A program made the translations under genes and the position numbers. The notes under the pieces were generated by a model. The model was given only the letters and a program-made list of their open reading frames with translations. It was not told where the DNA came from and made no database searches. 6,634 nucleotides of DNA from CAITSH01 sp964385505 (GTDB lineage: Bacteria; Pseudomonadota; Gammaproteobacteria; Burkholderiales; SG8-39): NCBI GenBank assembly GCA_964385505.1, contig CAYLPI010000197.1:1-6634 (forward strand), written 5' to 3'. The first letter of the stretch is position 1, and each line of letters opens with the position of its first letter. This document shows, piece after piece, positions 1 to 6,026 of this stretch.

Positions 1-922
1 GCGAGCGCCATGCGGCGATGGCCGGCGCAACGCTCTCCAGGCCGTGCAGCACGGTCACGCCGGCGATGTCGCGACGGCCCAGGCCGGTGTTGTTGCCGCC
101 GGCCCATATCGGCGTTTCGGGCGCGACCTGTGACAACTGGCTGCGCAAAGACTCAAGGCCGTCGCAAACCTGCGCCGGCGGGAAGGCCGCGCTGAAAGAC
201 ACGGCGACGATGTCCACCTTGTGCGCGGCCACTGCCAGCGCAATGTCGCGCACCGGCGTCTGCGTGCCGAGCGAGATGCAGGTCGCACCCTCCATCGCCA
301 GAATAGCCTCGGCCATGAGCAGCCCGAGGTTGTGCTGTTCTGTGGGCAGCGTGGTCAGCATGATCAGCGGCGGGTGTCCCTGGTCGGGCATGGCGCTGAT
401 GGCGGTGCGCAGCAAACCCTGCAAGACCTCGGTGTACAGGTGTTCCTCGAAAATCGCGATCTGTCCGGACATCCAGGCGTCACCGACGAGAAGATTCAGC
501 GGTGCCACGGTCTCGGTCAAAAAGCGCTGCAGGCCCTGGCGCATCAGGCATTGCGACAGTTGCTGGCGCAGGTCGTGAACGCGGTGGCGCTTGATGAGCT
601 CGAGAAAACTCTGCAGATGCGCCGGCGCCTCCAGTTCCTGCGTCCGATTGCCGGCGAGCCCCGTATATATTTGCTGCAACTCACAAAGGGAGTGGCCGAC
701 CAGTTTGCCCGGTCGGTGGCCGTTATCCATCAGACGTTTGATGGTGCGAAGTTTTTCGACCTGATCGACCGGATAGACGCGTTCGCCGAACTGGTCGCGT
801 CCGGGTTGCGGGAACCGGTAACGTCGTTCCCACATGCGCAAGGTGTCCTTGGATAGCCCGGTGTCGCGTTCCACGGCACTGATGCTAAGGCTTGTAAGTA
901 AGGGCTGACTCAGTTTGGACAT
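1..922 (-). CDS. litR: LitR/CarH-type B12-binding MerR regulator (partial, C-terminus off window)
   Basis: Likely a light-responsive transcriptional repressor that uses adenosylcobalamin as chromophore. I translated the minus strand by hand from ATG at 922 and the frame stays open to base 1 (307 residues; stop not in window). Residues 12-75 are a MerR helix-turn-helix (SISAVERDTGLSKDTLRMWERRY, then a GERVYP wing segment). Residues about 100-170 are the four-helix cap with the W-x9-EH signature (W150, E160, H161). Residues about 185-305 are the Rossmann B12 domain with E195-x-H197-x-x-G200, where His197 would be the lower cobalt ligand, and a late AGGNNTG glycine motif. CarH/LitR proteins are about 300 residues, so little is missing. 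The start is the only ATG before an upstream in-frame TAG; no Shine-Dalgarno is visible, so the mRNA may have a short or no leader. It is divergent from the peroxidase operon and an operator copy ends 12 bp from its start, which suggests autoregulation. The class I (B12-binding) assignment rests on these motifs; light response is inferred. Confidence 0.93.
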   Translation of the reverse strand, partial: MSKLSQPLLTSLSISAVERDTGLSKDTLRMWERRYRFPQPGRDQFGERVYPVDQVEKLRTIKRLMDNGHRPGKLVGHSLCELQQIYTGLAGNRTQELEAPAHLQSFLELIKRHRVHDLRQQLSQCLMRQGLQRFLTETVAPLNLLVGDAWMSGQIAIFEEHLYTEVLQGLLRTAISAMPDQGHPPLIMLTTLPTEQHNLGLLMAEAILAMEGATCISLGTQTPVRDIALAVAAHKVDIVAVSFSAAFPPAQVCDGLESLRSQLSQVAPETPIWAGGNNTGLGRRDIAGVTVLHGLESVAPAIAAWRS

Positions 923-933
923 TGCGTTTACGA

Positions 934-951
934 ATATTGTCTAGGACAAAA
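934..951 (+). promoter_or_regulatory. Putative operator copy A (18 bp)
   Basis: The site reads ATATTGTCTAGGACAAAA and matches copy B at 997-1014 in 16 of 18 bases, in the same orientation, 63 bp away. Its core 937-949 is also a perfect dyad, TTGTC-TAG-GACAA. It lies 12 bp upstream of the regulator's start and 2 bp before the -35 of the rightward promoter, so bound protein could affect both directions. Assigning it to the LitR-like protein is inference from position. Confidence 0.6.
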
Positions 952-959
952 CATTGACT
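951..959 (+). promoter_or_regulatory. Operator-like half motif overlapping the -35
   Basis: ACATTGACT matches the left half of the two 18-bp elements (ATATTGNCT). It contains the predicted -35 TTGACT. A homologous motif at 978-986 (ATATTGCCT) overlaps the -10. Together with 934 and 997 this gives four head-to-tail copies across the divergent promoter, a pattern compatible with direct-repeat operators of CarH-type regulators. Confidence 0.4.
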
Positions 960-982
960 TAAGGCATTTCAGCCCGTATATT
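954..982 (+). promoter_or_regulatory. Sigma-70-type promoter for the rightward operon
   Basis: The -35 TTGACT (954-959) and the -10 TATATT (977-982) are separated by 17 bp; each matches five of six consensus bases. Transcription would start near 989-990, giving a leader of roughly 70 nt before the peroxidase gene. Normal 17-bp spacing argues for a promoter that is repressed rather than one activated by MerR-style DNA distortion, which needs 19-20 bp. Operator-like copies flank it on both sides. Confidence 0.65.
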
Positions 983-986
983 GCCT
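978..986 (+). promoter_or_regulatory. Operator-like half motif overlapping the -10
   Basis: ATATTGCCT shares eight of nine bases with the ATATTGACT of copy B. It overlaps the last five bases of the predicted -10 hexamer (977-982). The second half of the 18-bp element is not conserved here, so it would be a weak or half site. Confidence 0.35.
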
Positions 987-996
987 CAAATACTAT

Positions 997-1014
997 ATAT
1001 TGACTAGTACAAAA
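997..1014 (+). promoter_or_regulatory. Putative operator copy B (18 bp)
   Basis: The site reads ATATTGACTAGTACAAAA, 16 of 18 identical to copy A. It sits about 8-25 bp downstream of the expected transcription start of the peroxidase operon, a normal place for a repressor site. The 63-bp offset from copy A equals six turns of B-DNA, placing both on the same helical face. Confidence 0.6.
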
Positions 1015-1061
1015 TAGCGGTAGCGCAACGGCGCAGCCGATACGTGCCTCGGAGAACGGCG

Positions 1062-1607
1062 ATGAAAAAGGGTTTCGGACTACTTTTGCTGTGTGTGCTG
1101 ATGCTGGCCGGCCCGGCCCATGCTGCCTGCTCCAAGCTGCTCGACGTGACCCTGCCCAACCTGCAGGACGAACCGACGCGGCTGTGTCAGTACGAGGGCA
1201 AGGTGCTGCTGGTGGTCAACACTGCCAGCCGGTGCGGCAACACGCCGCAATACGAGGGCCTGGAAAAACTCTATCGTCGCTACAAGGACAAGGGGCTGGT
1301 GGTGCTGGGGTTTCCCGCCAATGATTTCGCCGGCCAGGAGCCGGGCAGCAACAAGGACATCGCCGATTTCTGCCAGCTCAATTACGGCGTGAGCTTTCCG
1401 ATGTTCTCCAAGACCGGGGTCACGGCGAAGAATGCCAACCCGCTGTACGCCGGGCTCGCCGAGCGCACCGGCAAGCGGCCGCAATGGAATTTTCACAAGT
1501 ACCTGATCGATCGCAGGGGCGAGGCCGTGCAGTCGTTCGAGAACAACGTCCAGCCCAATGATGCCAAGTTTGTCGCCAGCATCGAGCGTCTGCTTGCCAC
1601 GCGCTGA
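1062..1607 (+). CDS. Exported glutathione peroxidase family protein (Cys type)
   Basis: A thiol peroxidase that would reduce H2O2 or lipid hydroperoxides; glutathione or thioredoxin could be the reductant. The 181-residue protein starts at ATG 1062, with GGAGA at 1051-1055 and a 6-nt spacer; an in-frame GTG at 1044 lacks such a site and would disturb the signal peptide. Residues 1-21 form a type I signal peptide (KK, hydrophobic run, AHA|A), so the enzyme should act in the periplasm; the residues before the nearby Cys do not fit a lipobox. The GPx fold carries the full tetrad: Cys58 in NTASRCG (codon TGC, not selenocysteine), Gln92 in FAGQEP, Trp142 and Asn143 in QWNFHKYL. The usual NQF motif reads ANDF here. 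Cys104 (DFCQLNYGV) is a possible redox partner but not a proven resolving Cys. It is the first gene after the regulated promoter, consistent with a defence role against photo-oxidative lipid peroxides. Confidence 0.94.
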   Translation: MKKGFGLLLLCVLMLAGPAHAACSKLLDVTLPNLQDEPTRLCQYEGKVLLVVNTASRCGNTPQYEGLEKLYRRYKDKGLVVLGFPANDFAGQEPGSNKDIADFCQLNYGVSFPMFSKTGVTAKNANPLYAGLAERTGKRPQWNFHKYLIDRRGEAVQSFENNVQPNDAKFVASIERLLATR

Positions 1608-1646
1608 TCCGTGACTACCGGCGCACCCTTCCGCTTTCCAAACGTC

Positions 1647-1661
1647 TCCTTTTTTCAAGGA
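1647..1661 (+). promoter_or_regulatory. folE2 Shine-Dalgarno inside a small hairpin
   Basis: AAGGA (1657-1661) is the ribosome-binding site of folE2, 11 nt before its ATG. It is exactly complementary to TCCTT at 1647-1651, with a 5-nt TTTTC loop. The 5-bp stem could partly hide the site, but it may be chance in a pyrimidine-rich gap. Confidence 0.35.
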
Positions 1662-1672
1662 CCAGTACCACC

Positions 1673-2482
1673 ATGAATGCTCCGGACAGAACGCTGTTGC
1701 CTGACGTGCAGGCCTCCCCCGACGGCCGCGCCGTCGCCATCAACCGCGTCGGTGTGAAGTCGGTGAAGTTTCCGCTGCGCGTGCGCGGTGGCGGCGGTCG
1801 CGAGCAGGCGACGGTGGCGGTGATAGACATGTATGTCGGCCTGCCGCACCACGTCAAGGGCACCCACATGTCGCGCTTTCTCGAGGTGCTGCACGCCAAC
1901 AAGGCGGCGCTCGACATGGCCGGCCTGCGTGCGCTCATGCACACCATGCTTGAACGGCTGGAGGCGAGGGCCGGTTACATCGAGATGCGCTTTACGTATT
2001 TCATCGAAAAGCTCGCCCCGGTATCGGGCGTCGCCAGCCTGCTCGATTACGAAGTCAAACTGCGCGCCGAGGTCGATGCCGCCGGGCATTACGACGCCGC
2101 GCTGTCGGTGCAGGCGCCGGTGACCAGCCTGTGCCCCTGTTCCAAGGAGATATCCGAGTACGGCGCGCACAACCAGCGCTCGCACATCACCATCGAGGCC
2201 GTGCTCAACGCCCCGATGGACATCGAGGAACTGGTCGCCGTGGCCGAAAAACAGGCATCGTGTGAAGTGTACGGCCTGCTCAAGCGCCCCGACGAGAAGT
2301 ACGTCACCGAACGCGCCTACGACAACCCGAAGTTCGTCGAAGACCTGGTGCGTGACATCGCGCTCGCGCTCAACGGAGAGGCGCGCATCGACGCCTACAG
2401 CATCGAGTCGGAGAACTTCGAGTCCATCCACAACCATTCGGCCTACGCGCTGATCCGCCAGGACAAGCGCGCTGCGCGCTGA
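1673..2482 (+). CDS. folE2: GTP cyclohydrolase FolE2 (type IB)
   Basis: Converts GTP to 7,8-dihydroneopterin triphosphate, the first step of tetrahydrofolate (and other pterin) synthesis, in the cytoplasm. The protein is 269 residues, the normal size for the COG1469 family. It carries the signature CPCSKEISEYGAHNQR at 154-169, including the metal/active-site cysteine. It also has HMSRF (65-69), the SCEVYGLLKRPDEKYVTERAYDNPKFVED block (196-224) and the C-terminal ESENFESIHNHSAYA block (245-259). Start ATG 1673 is preceded by AAGGA. Type IB enzymes replace zinc-dependent FolE and work with other metals such as Mn, so some are induced by zinc shortage; no Zur-like box was recognised here. It lies 65 bp after the peroxidase gene. 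In many LitR-linked clusters a folE gene accompanies a DNA photolyase, whose antenna is a folate; that link is inference because no photolyase is in the window. Confidence 0.96.
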   Translation: MNAPDRTLLPDVQASPDGRAVAINRVGVKSVKFPLRVRGGGGREQATVAVIDMYVGLPHHVKGTHMSRFLEVLHANKAALDMAGLRALMHTMLERLEARAGYIEMRFTYFIEKLAPVSGVASLLDYEVKLRAEVDAAGHYDAALSVQAPVTSLCPCSKEISEYGAHNQRSHITIEAVLNAPMDIEELVAVAEKQASCEVYGLLKRPDEKYVTERAYDNPKFVEDLVRDIALALNGEARIDAYSIESENFESIHNHSAYALIRQDKRAAR

Positions 2483-2517
2483 TCAGCGCAGCAGCCGGCG
2501 CGGAGAATTGCGCGCCG
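2471..2517 (+). repeat. Two consecutive GC-rich hairpins in the folE2-oxidoreductase gap
   Basis: Stem 1 pairs GCTGCGC (2471-2477) with GCGCAGC (2486-2492) around the folE2 stop codon; the inner GCGCTGATCAGCGC (2476-2489) is a perfect 14-bp palindrome. Stem 2 pairs CGGCGCG (2496-2502) with CGCGCCG (2511-2517) across an 8-nt loop. No T-run follows, so neither is a standard intrinsic terminator. They could act in transcript processing, partial attenuation or mRNA stability. Confidence 0.45.
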
Positions 2518-2551
2518 CCCGCGTATGTGCAGGCATGTACCGACTGAAACC

Positions 2552-3919
2552 ATGACCCCCTCAGCATCCCCGCCGCGCAAGCGCATCGCCGTCGTCGGCG
2601 CCGGTATCGCCGGCCTCGCCGCGGCCTGGATGCTGTCGCGCCGTCATCATGTCGTGCTGTACGAGGCGAATGCCTACTTTGGCGGCCATACCAACACCGT
2701 CGATGTCACGCTCGACGGCGTGACGCACCCGGTCGATACCGGCTTTCTGGTGTTCAACCACCGCACCTATCCCAACCTGGTTGCGTTGTTCAAATTTCTT
2801 GCTGTCGAAACGGCGGCCTCGGAGATGTCGTTTGCGGTGAGTCTGGGCGATGCCGCCGATCCGGGTCTTGAGTGGTCCGGGTGCGATGCCGGTTCGCTGT
2901 TCGCGCAAAAGCGCAACCTGTTGCGGCCCGGCTTCTGGGGAATGCTGCGCGACATCATGCGTTTCAACAAGGCGGCGACGGCAATGGCGCGCTCCGGTGA
3001 CGCCGGCGCGGCGGGCGCGCAGTCGCTGGCGGATTTTCTCGACAAGGGCCGCTATGGCGGCACTTTTCGCGAGGCCTACCTGCTGCCGATGATCGGCGCG
3101 ATCTGGTCCTGCCCGACCGAGACCATGCTCGGCTACCCGGTGGCGACGCTGGCGCGCTTTTGCGACAACCACGGTCTGCTGCAAATCAGCAACCGGCCGC
3201 AGTGGTACACGGTAAAGGGCGGCGGGCGCGAATACGTCAAAAAACTTGTTGCCGGCATCGGCCATGTGCACGCCGGCACCGCGGTGCGATCGGTCAGCCG
3301 CACCGCTGCCGGGGTGCAGGTGCTCACGGCAACAGGCGGCGAGACCTTCGACGAGGTGGTGATGGCCTGCCACAGCGACCAGGCACTGCGCCTTATCGAC
3401 AATCCGTCCGAAGACGTGCGCGAGGTGCTGTCTGCGGTGGGCTACCAGCGCAACCGCGCCGTGCTGCACACCGACATCACGCTGCTGCCGCGCGCGCGCA
3501 AGGCCTGGGCGGCATGGAATTACCTTGCCCCGCGCGCCGCCACCGACCGCAGTCCGGTGGGGGTGTCCTACTGGCTCAACCGGCTGCAGCCGCTGCCCTT
3601 CAAACGGCCGGTGATTGTCACGCTCAATCCGCCGCGCGATCCAGATCCGGCCAGTGTGATTGCGCTCTTTGACTACGAGCACCCGGTGTTCGATCTGGCG
3701 GCGATCCGGGCGCAACAGCGGCTGCCCGGCATACAGGGGCGCGACGGCCTGTGGTTTTGCGGCGCCTGGTGTGGTTACGGCTTTCATGAAGACGGGCTCA
3801 AATCTGCGCTGGCGGTGGTCAATGCCATGGGCGTGCGTGCGCCCTGGCAGTCCGGTACCGAAGCGGGGCCGCCGCCGCAAAGCGTCGCGCCCGCTGCCTT
3901 AGAGATGAGCGCCGGGTGA
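2552..3919 (+). CDS. FAD-dependent oxidoreductase, amine-oxidase-like (COG2907 type)
   Basis: A cytoplasmic flavoprotein of about 455 residues; the substrate is unknown but probably an acyl chain, given its partners. The N-terminal dinucleotide fold is clear: GAGIAG at 16-21, an acidic Glu38 ending the second strand, then FGGHTNTVD (43-51). Middle blocks typical of this subfamily are DTGFLVFN (62-69), IWSCP (184-188) and VKGGGREYVKKL (221-232). The C-terminal FAD-closing motif is FCGAWCGYGFHEDGLKSAL (402-420). I chose ATG 2552; an in-frame ATG at 2525 would add nine residues, but those codons (agg, cat, gta, act) look unlike the rest of the gene, and neither start has a good ribosome-binding site. 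It shares one base with the DUF1365 gene. Homologues sit next to DUF1365 and Cfa-like genes in mycobacteria (Rv0449c) and in photo-oxidative-stress clusters of proteobacteria. A role in desaturating or reducing a methylated fatty acid is inference. Confidence 0.9.
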   Translation: MTPSASPPRKRIAVVGAGIAGLAAAWMLSRRHHVVLYEANAYFGGHTNTVDVTLDGVTHPVDTGFLVFNHRTYPNLVALFKFLAVETAASEMSFAVSLGDAADPGLEWSGCDAGSLFAQKRNLLRPGFWGMLRDIMRFNKAATAMARSGDAGAAGAQSLADFLDKGRYGGTFREAYLLPMIGAIWSCPTETMLGYPVATLARFCDNHGLLQISNRPQWYTVKGGGREYVKKLVAGIGHVHAGTAVRSVSRTAAGVQVLTATGGETFDEVVMACHSDQALRLIDNPSEDVREVLSAVGYQRNRAVLHTDITLLPRARKAWAAWNYLAPRAATDRSPVGVSYWLNRLQPLPFKRPVIVTLNPPRDPDPASVIALFDYEHPVFDLAAIRAQQRLPGIQGRDGLWFCGAWCGYGFHEDGLKSALAVVNAMGVRAPWQSGTEAGPPPQSVAPAALEMSAG

Positions 3920-4704
3920 TGGGCGCACGCCTTTATTTCGGCGAGGTCATGCATTTGCGGCTGCGGCCGGCAAAAAACCGCTTTGTCTATCCGGTGTTTT
4001 TTTTGCGCGTGCCGCTCTCAGATCCGCAGTCGCTGCGCCGGCCGCTGTTCGGCGTCAATCGCTGGAACCTGTTCAGTTTCATGTTTCGCGACCACGGCGC
4101 GCGCGACGGCTCGCCGCCGCTCGAATGGATACGCGCCCTCTTGTCGCGCGAGGGCTTTGAGGACGTTGACGGCGAAGTCTGGCTGCAGACCTTTCCGCGT
4201 GTTCTCGGTTATGTCTTCAATCCGGTGAGCTTCTGGTTCTGCCACGACCGCAGCGGCGCGCTGCGCGCCATCCTGTGCGAGGTCAGCAACACCTTCGGCG
4301 AGCACCACCATTACCTGCTGGCGCAGCCGGACGGCAGCCCGATCAGCACGCTCGCAGCCGGTGCGGCGCTGGCGGCGCGCAAGGTGTTTCACGTGTCGCC
4401 GTTTTGCGCCCTCAGGGGTGAGTACCGCTTTTTGTTCCGCCATGGTGAAGCCGGCGGCGATGCCAATGCCACGGTGCTGGCGCGCATCGACTATGCCGAC
4501 GAAGAGGGCGACCTGCTGCATACGAGCATTTCCGGGCGTGCCGCGCCGCTCACCACCGCCGCGCTGGCGCGTGCCTTTGTCGCTTATCCGTGGATGACCC
4601 TGCTGATGGTCGCGCGCATCCACTGGCAGGCGCTGCGGCTGTGGGTCAAGCGCGTCCCTTTTTTTTCCAAGCCCGTTCCACCCGTTGAGGATGTAAGCAG
4701 ATGA
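3919..4704 (+). CDS. DUF1365 family protein
   Basis: A 261-residue protein of unknown biochemical function, of the family's usual size. Hallmarks of DUF1365 (PF07103) are YPVFFLRVPL (24-33), RDHG (57-60), LGYVFNPVSFWFCHD (96-110), EVSNTFGEHHHYLL (121-134) and KVFHVSPF (155-162). The His-rich and aromatic blocks look catalytic or ligand-binding. There is no signal peptide; a moderately hydrophobic stretch (about 219-232) followed by a basic segment near the C-terminus could touch the membrane. ATG 3919 overlaps the preceding TGA by one base (TGATG); GTG 3916 is an alternative one codon earlier. The end overlaps the methyltransferase start by ATGA. In mycobacteria the homologue Rv0448c lies between the FAD protein and UfaA1, so it is presumably a partner in the same lipid modification. 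Two runs of eight T (3997-4004 and 4659-4666) are slippage-prone spots but do not break the frame. Confidence 0.93.
   Translation: MGARLYFGEVMHLRLRPAKNRFVYPVFFLRVPLSDPQSLRRPLFGVNRWNLFSFMFRDHGARDGSPPLEWIRALLSREGFEDVDGEVWLQTFPRVLGYVFNPVSFWFCHDRSGALRAILCEVSNTFGEHHHYLLAQPDGSPISTLAAGAALAARKVFHVSPFCALRGEYRFLFRHGEAGGDANATVLARIDYADEEGDLLHTSISGRAAPLTTAALARAFVAYPWMTLLMVARIHWQALRLWVKRVPFFSKPVPPVEDVSR
4686..4691 (+). promoter_or_regulatory. Shine-Dalgarno of the Cfa-like gene
   Basis: TGAGGA lies 9 nt before ATG 4701, inside the end of the DUF1365 gene. It fixes the start and supports coupled translation through the ATGA overlap. Confidence 0.6.
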
Positions 4705-6026
4705 ACCGCTCCGCCACCACCACCTACGATTCCGCCCGCGACGGGCTTGATGTGCCGGCCGCCGCATCGCCCGCCATGCCCGCCATGCCCGGCCATGCTG
4801 CCGCGCCCGCAGCCGATTTTCAATTCGGCCTGATGCCCGTCGCCGCGCGCACCGTGCTCGGTCTGTTGAAACGCATCCGCCACGGCGTGCTGACGGTGAA
4901 CCTGCCGGACGGGCGCAGCCTGCGCTTGGGCAGCGGGGGCGCCGACGTGCAGCACGCCACTCTCACGGTGCGGGACTGGCGCGTGTTCCGGCAGGTGGTC
5001 TCCGGCGGCGACACCGCTTTTGCCGAGGCCTACCTGCGCGGCGACTGGACCAGCGCCGACCCGGCGCTGTTGCTGACCCTGCTGACGCGCAACCGCGATG
5101 TCATCGAGACCGCGCTCTATGGCGGCTTCTGGGGCGGCCTGCTGTATCGCATCAAGCACCTGCTCAACAGCAACACGCGCCGCGGCAGCAAACGCAACAT
5201 CGCCGCGCATTACGACCTTGGCAACGATTTCTACACGTTGTGGCTCGACCCGTCGATGACCTACTCGAGCGCGCTGTTCGACCAGGCGGCGGGCGGACGC
5301 AGCCTCACGCTGCAACAGGCGCAGGAGGCCAAGTACCGGCGCATCCTCGAGCGCCTCGCGCCGGCGCCCGGAGCGCGCATTCTTGAAATCGGCTGTGGCT
5401 GGGGCGGCTTCGCCGAGATCGCAACGCGTGACTTCGGCTGCCATGTCACCGGACTCACGCTGTCGCGCGAGCAACTGGCTTTTGCCACCGACCGGCTGGC
5501 AAAGGCCGGACTCGCCGGCAAGGCGGACCTGCGTTTTCAGGACTATCGCGATTTGCGCGGCGAGTTCGACCATGTCGTGTCGATCGAGATGTTCGAGGCG
5601 GTCGGCGAGCGCTACTGGCCCGATTATTTCAAGGCCGTGTCGGCGGCGCTGCGCCCGGGCGGCACGGCGCTGGTGCAGTCCATCACCATCACCGCCGCGC
5701 TGTTCGAGCGTTACAGCAAGGGCACCGACTTCATCCAGCAATATATTTTCCCCGGCGGCATGCTGCCCTCACCGGCGCGTTTTCGTGCTGAGGCCGCCGC
5801 CGCCGGGTTGCGGCTCGAGGGTGCCAGCGCCTTTGGCGGTGACTATGCCGAAACCCTGCGCCGCTGGCGCGCCGCCTTCATGGCGAAGCTGCCGGCGGTG
5901 CGCGAGCAGGGCTTTGACGAGCGCTTTATCCGCATGTGGGAGTTCTACTACTGCTATTGCGAGGCCGGCTTTGACAGCGGCTGCACCGACGTCTATCAGT
6001 TCGAAATGGTGAAGGCTGTACCCTGA
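4701..6026 (+). CDS. Cyclopropane-fatty-acid-synthase-like SAM methyltransferase
   Basis: Transfers a methyl or methylene carbon from S-adenosylmethionine to the double bond of an unsaturated phospholipid acyl chain at the inner face of the membrane. The protein has 441 residues, longer than E. coli Cfa (382) by an Ala/Pro-rich N-terminal tail (about 1-40). It has the N-terminal lipid-binding part with FAEAYLRGDW (107-116), then RNIAAHYDLGNDFYTLWLDP (165-184), the SAM motif I LEIGCGWGG (228-236), LSREQ (254-258), QDYRDL (280-285), SIEMFEAVG (294-302) and YIFPGGMLPS (348-357). Two active-site positions differ from true cyclopropane synthases: YSC is YSS (Ser190) and FEH is FEA (Ala300); the lost Cys and His hold the bicarbonate base in E. 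coli Cfa and mycobacterial CmaA enzymes. This favours a methyl/methylene product, as for UfaA1 or the furan-fatty-acid methylase UfaM; that is inference. It has a good ribosome-binding site and overlaps both neighbours. Confidence 0.94.
   Translation: MNRSATTTYDSARDGLDVPAAASPAMPAMPGHAAAPAADFQFGLMPVAARTVLGLLKRIRHGVLTVNLPDGRSLRLGSGGADVQHATLTVRDWRVFRQVVSGGDTAFAEAYLRGDWTSADPALLLTLLTRNRDVIETALYGGFWGGLLYRIKHLLNSNTRRGSKRNIAAHYDLGNDFYTLWLDPSMTYSSALFDQAAGGRSLTLQQAQEAKYRRILERLAPAPGARILEIGCGWGGFAEIATRDFGCHVTGLTLSREQLAFATDRLAKAGLAGKADLRFQDYRDLRGEFDHVVSIEMFEAVGERYWPDYFKAVSAALRPGGTALVQSITITAALFERYSKGTDFIQQYIFPGGMLPSPARFRAEAAAAGLRLEGASAFGGDYAETLRRWRAAFMAKLPAVREQGFDERFIRMWEFYYCYCEAGFDSGCTDVYQFEMVKAVP
4770..4797 (+). 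repeat. Short coding tandem repeat, CCCGCCATG
   Basis: Two exact 9-bp copies (4770-4778, 4779-4787) and a third with one added G (4788-4797) encode PAMPAMPGH in the Ala/Pro-rich N-terminal tail of the methyltransferase. This is probably a low-complexity linker; the repeat could change length by slippage. Confidence 0.6.

Noticed and set aside
18..856. Plus-strand open frames across the left end (18-578 and 221-856)
   Set aside because: Both are shadows of the minus-strand B12-binding regulator, whose domain motifs are continuous in one frame.
1044..1061. GTG 1044 as the start of the peroxidase
   Set aside because: ATG 1062 has GGAGA at correct spacing and begins a canonical signal peptide; the longer form adds a non-fitting leader.
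1080..1658. Minus-strand open frame of 192 codons
   Set aside because: It is antisense to the glutathione peroxidase with its complete catalytic tetrad.
1655..2437. Minus-strand open frame of 260 codons
   Set aside because: It is opposite folE2, whose CPCSK...YGAHNQR signature leaves no doubt about the coding strand.
2561..3880. Long open frame on the minus strand (439 codons)
   Set aside because: It is antisense to the well-supported FAD oxidoreductase, has Arg/His/Gln-rich composition typical of reversed GC-rich codons, and shows no family motif.
3997..4004. Frameshift at the eight-T run in DUF1365
   Set aside because: The frame continues with conserved family motifs on both sides, so no disruption is present.
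4584..5741. Long open frame on the minus strand (385 codons)
   Set aside because: It is antisense to the DUF1365 end and the Cfa-like gene, which have clear conserved motifs; composition looks like a shadow frame.
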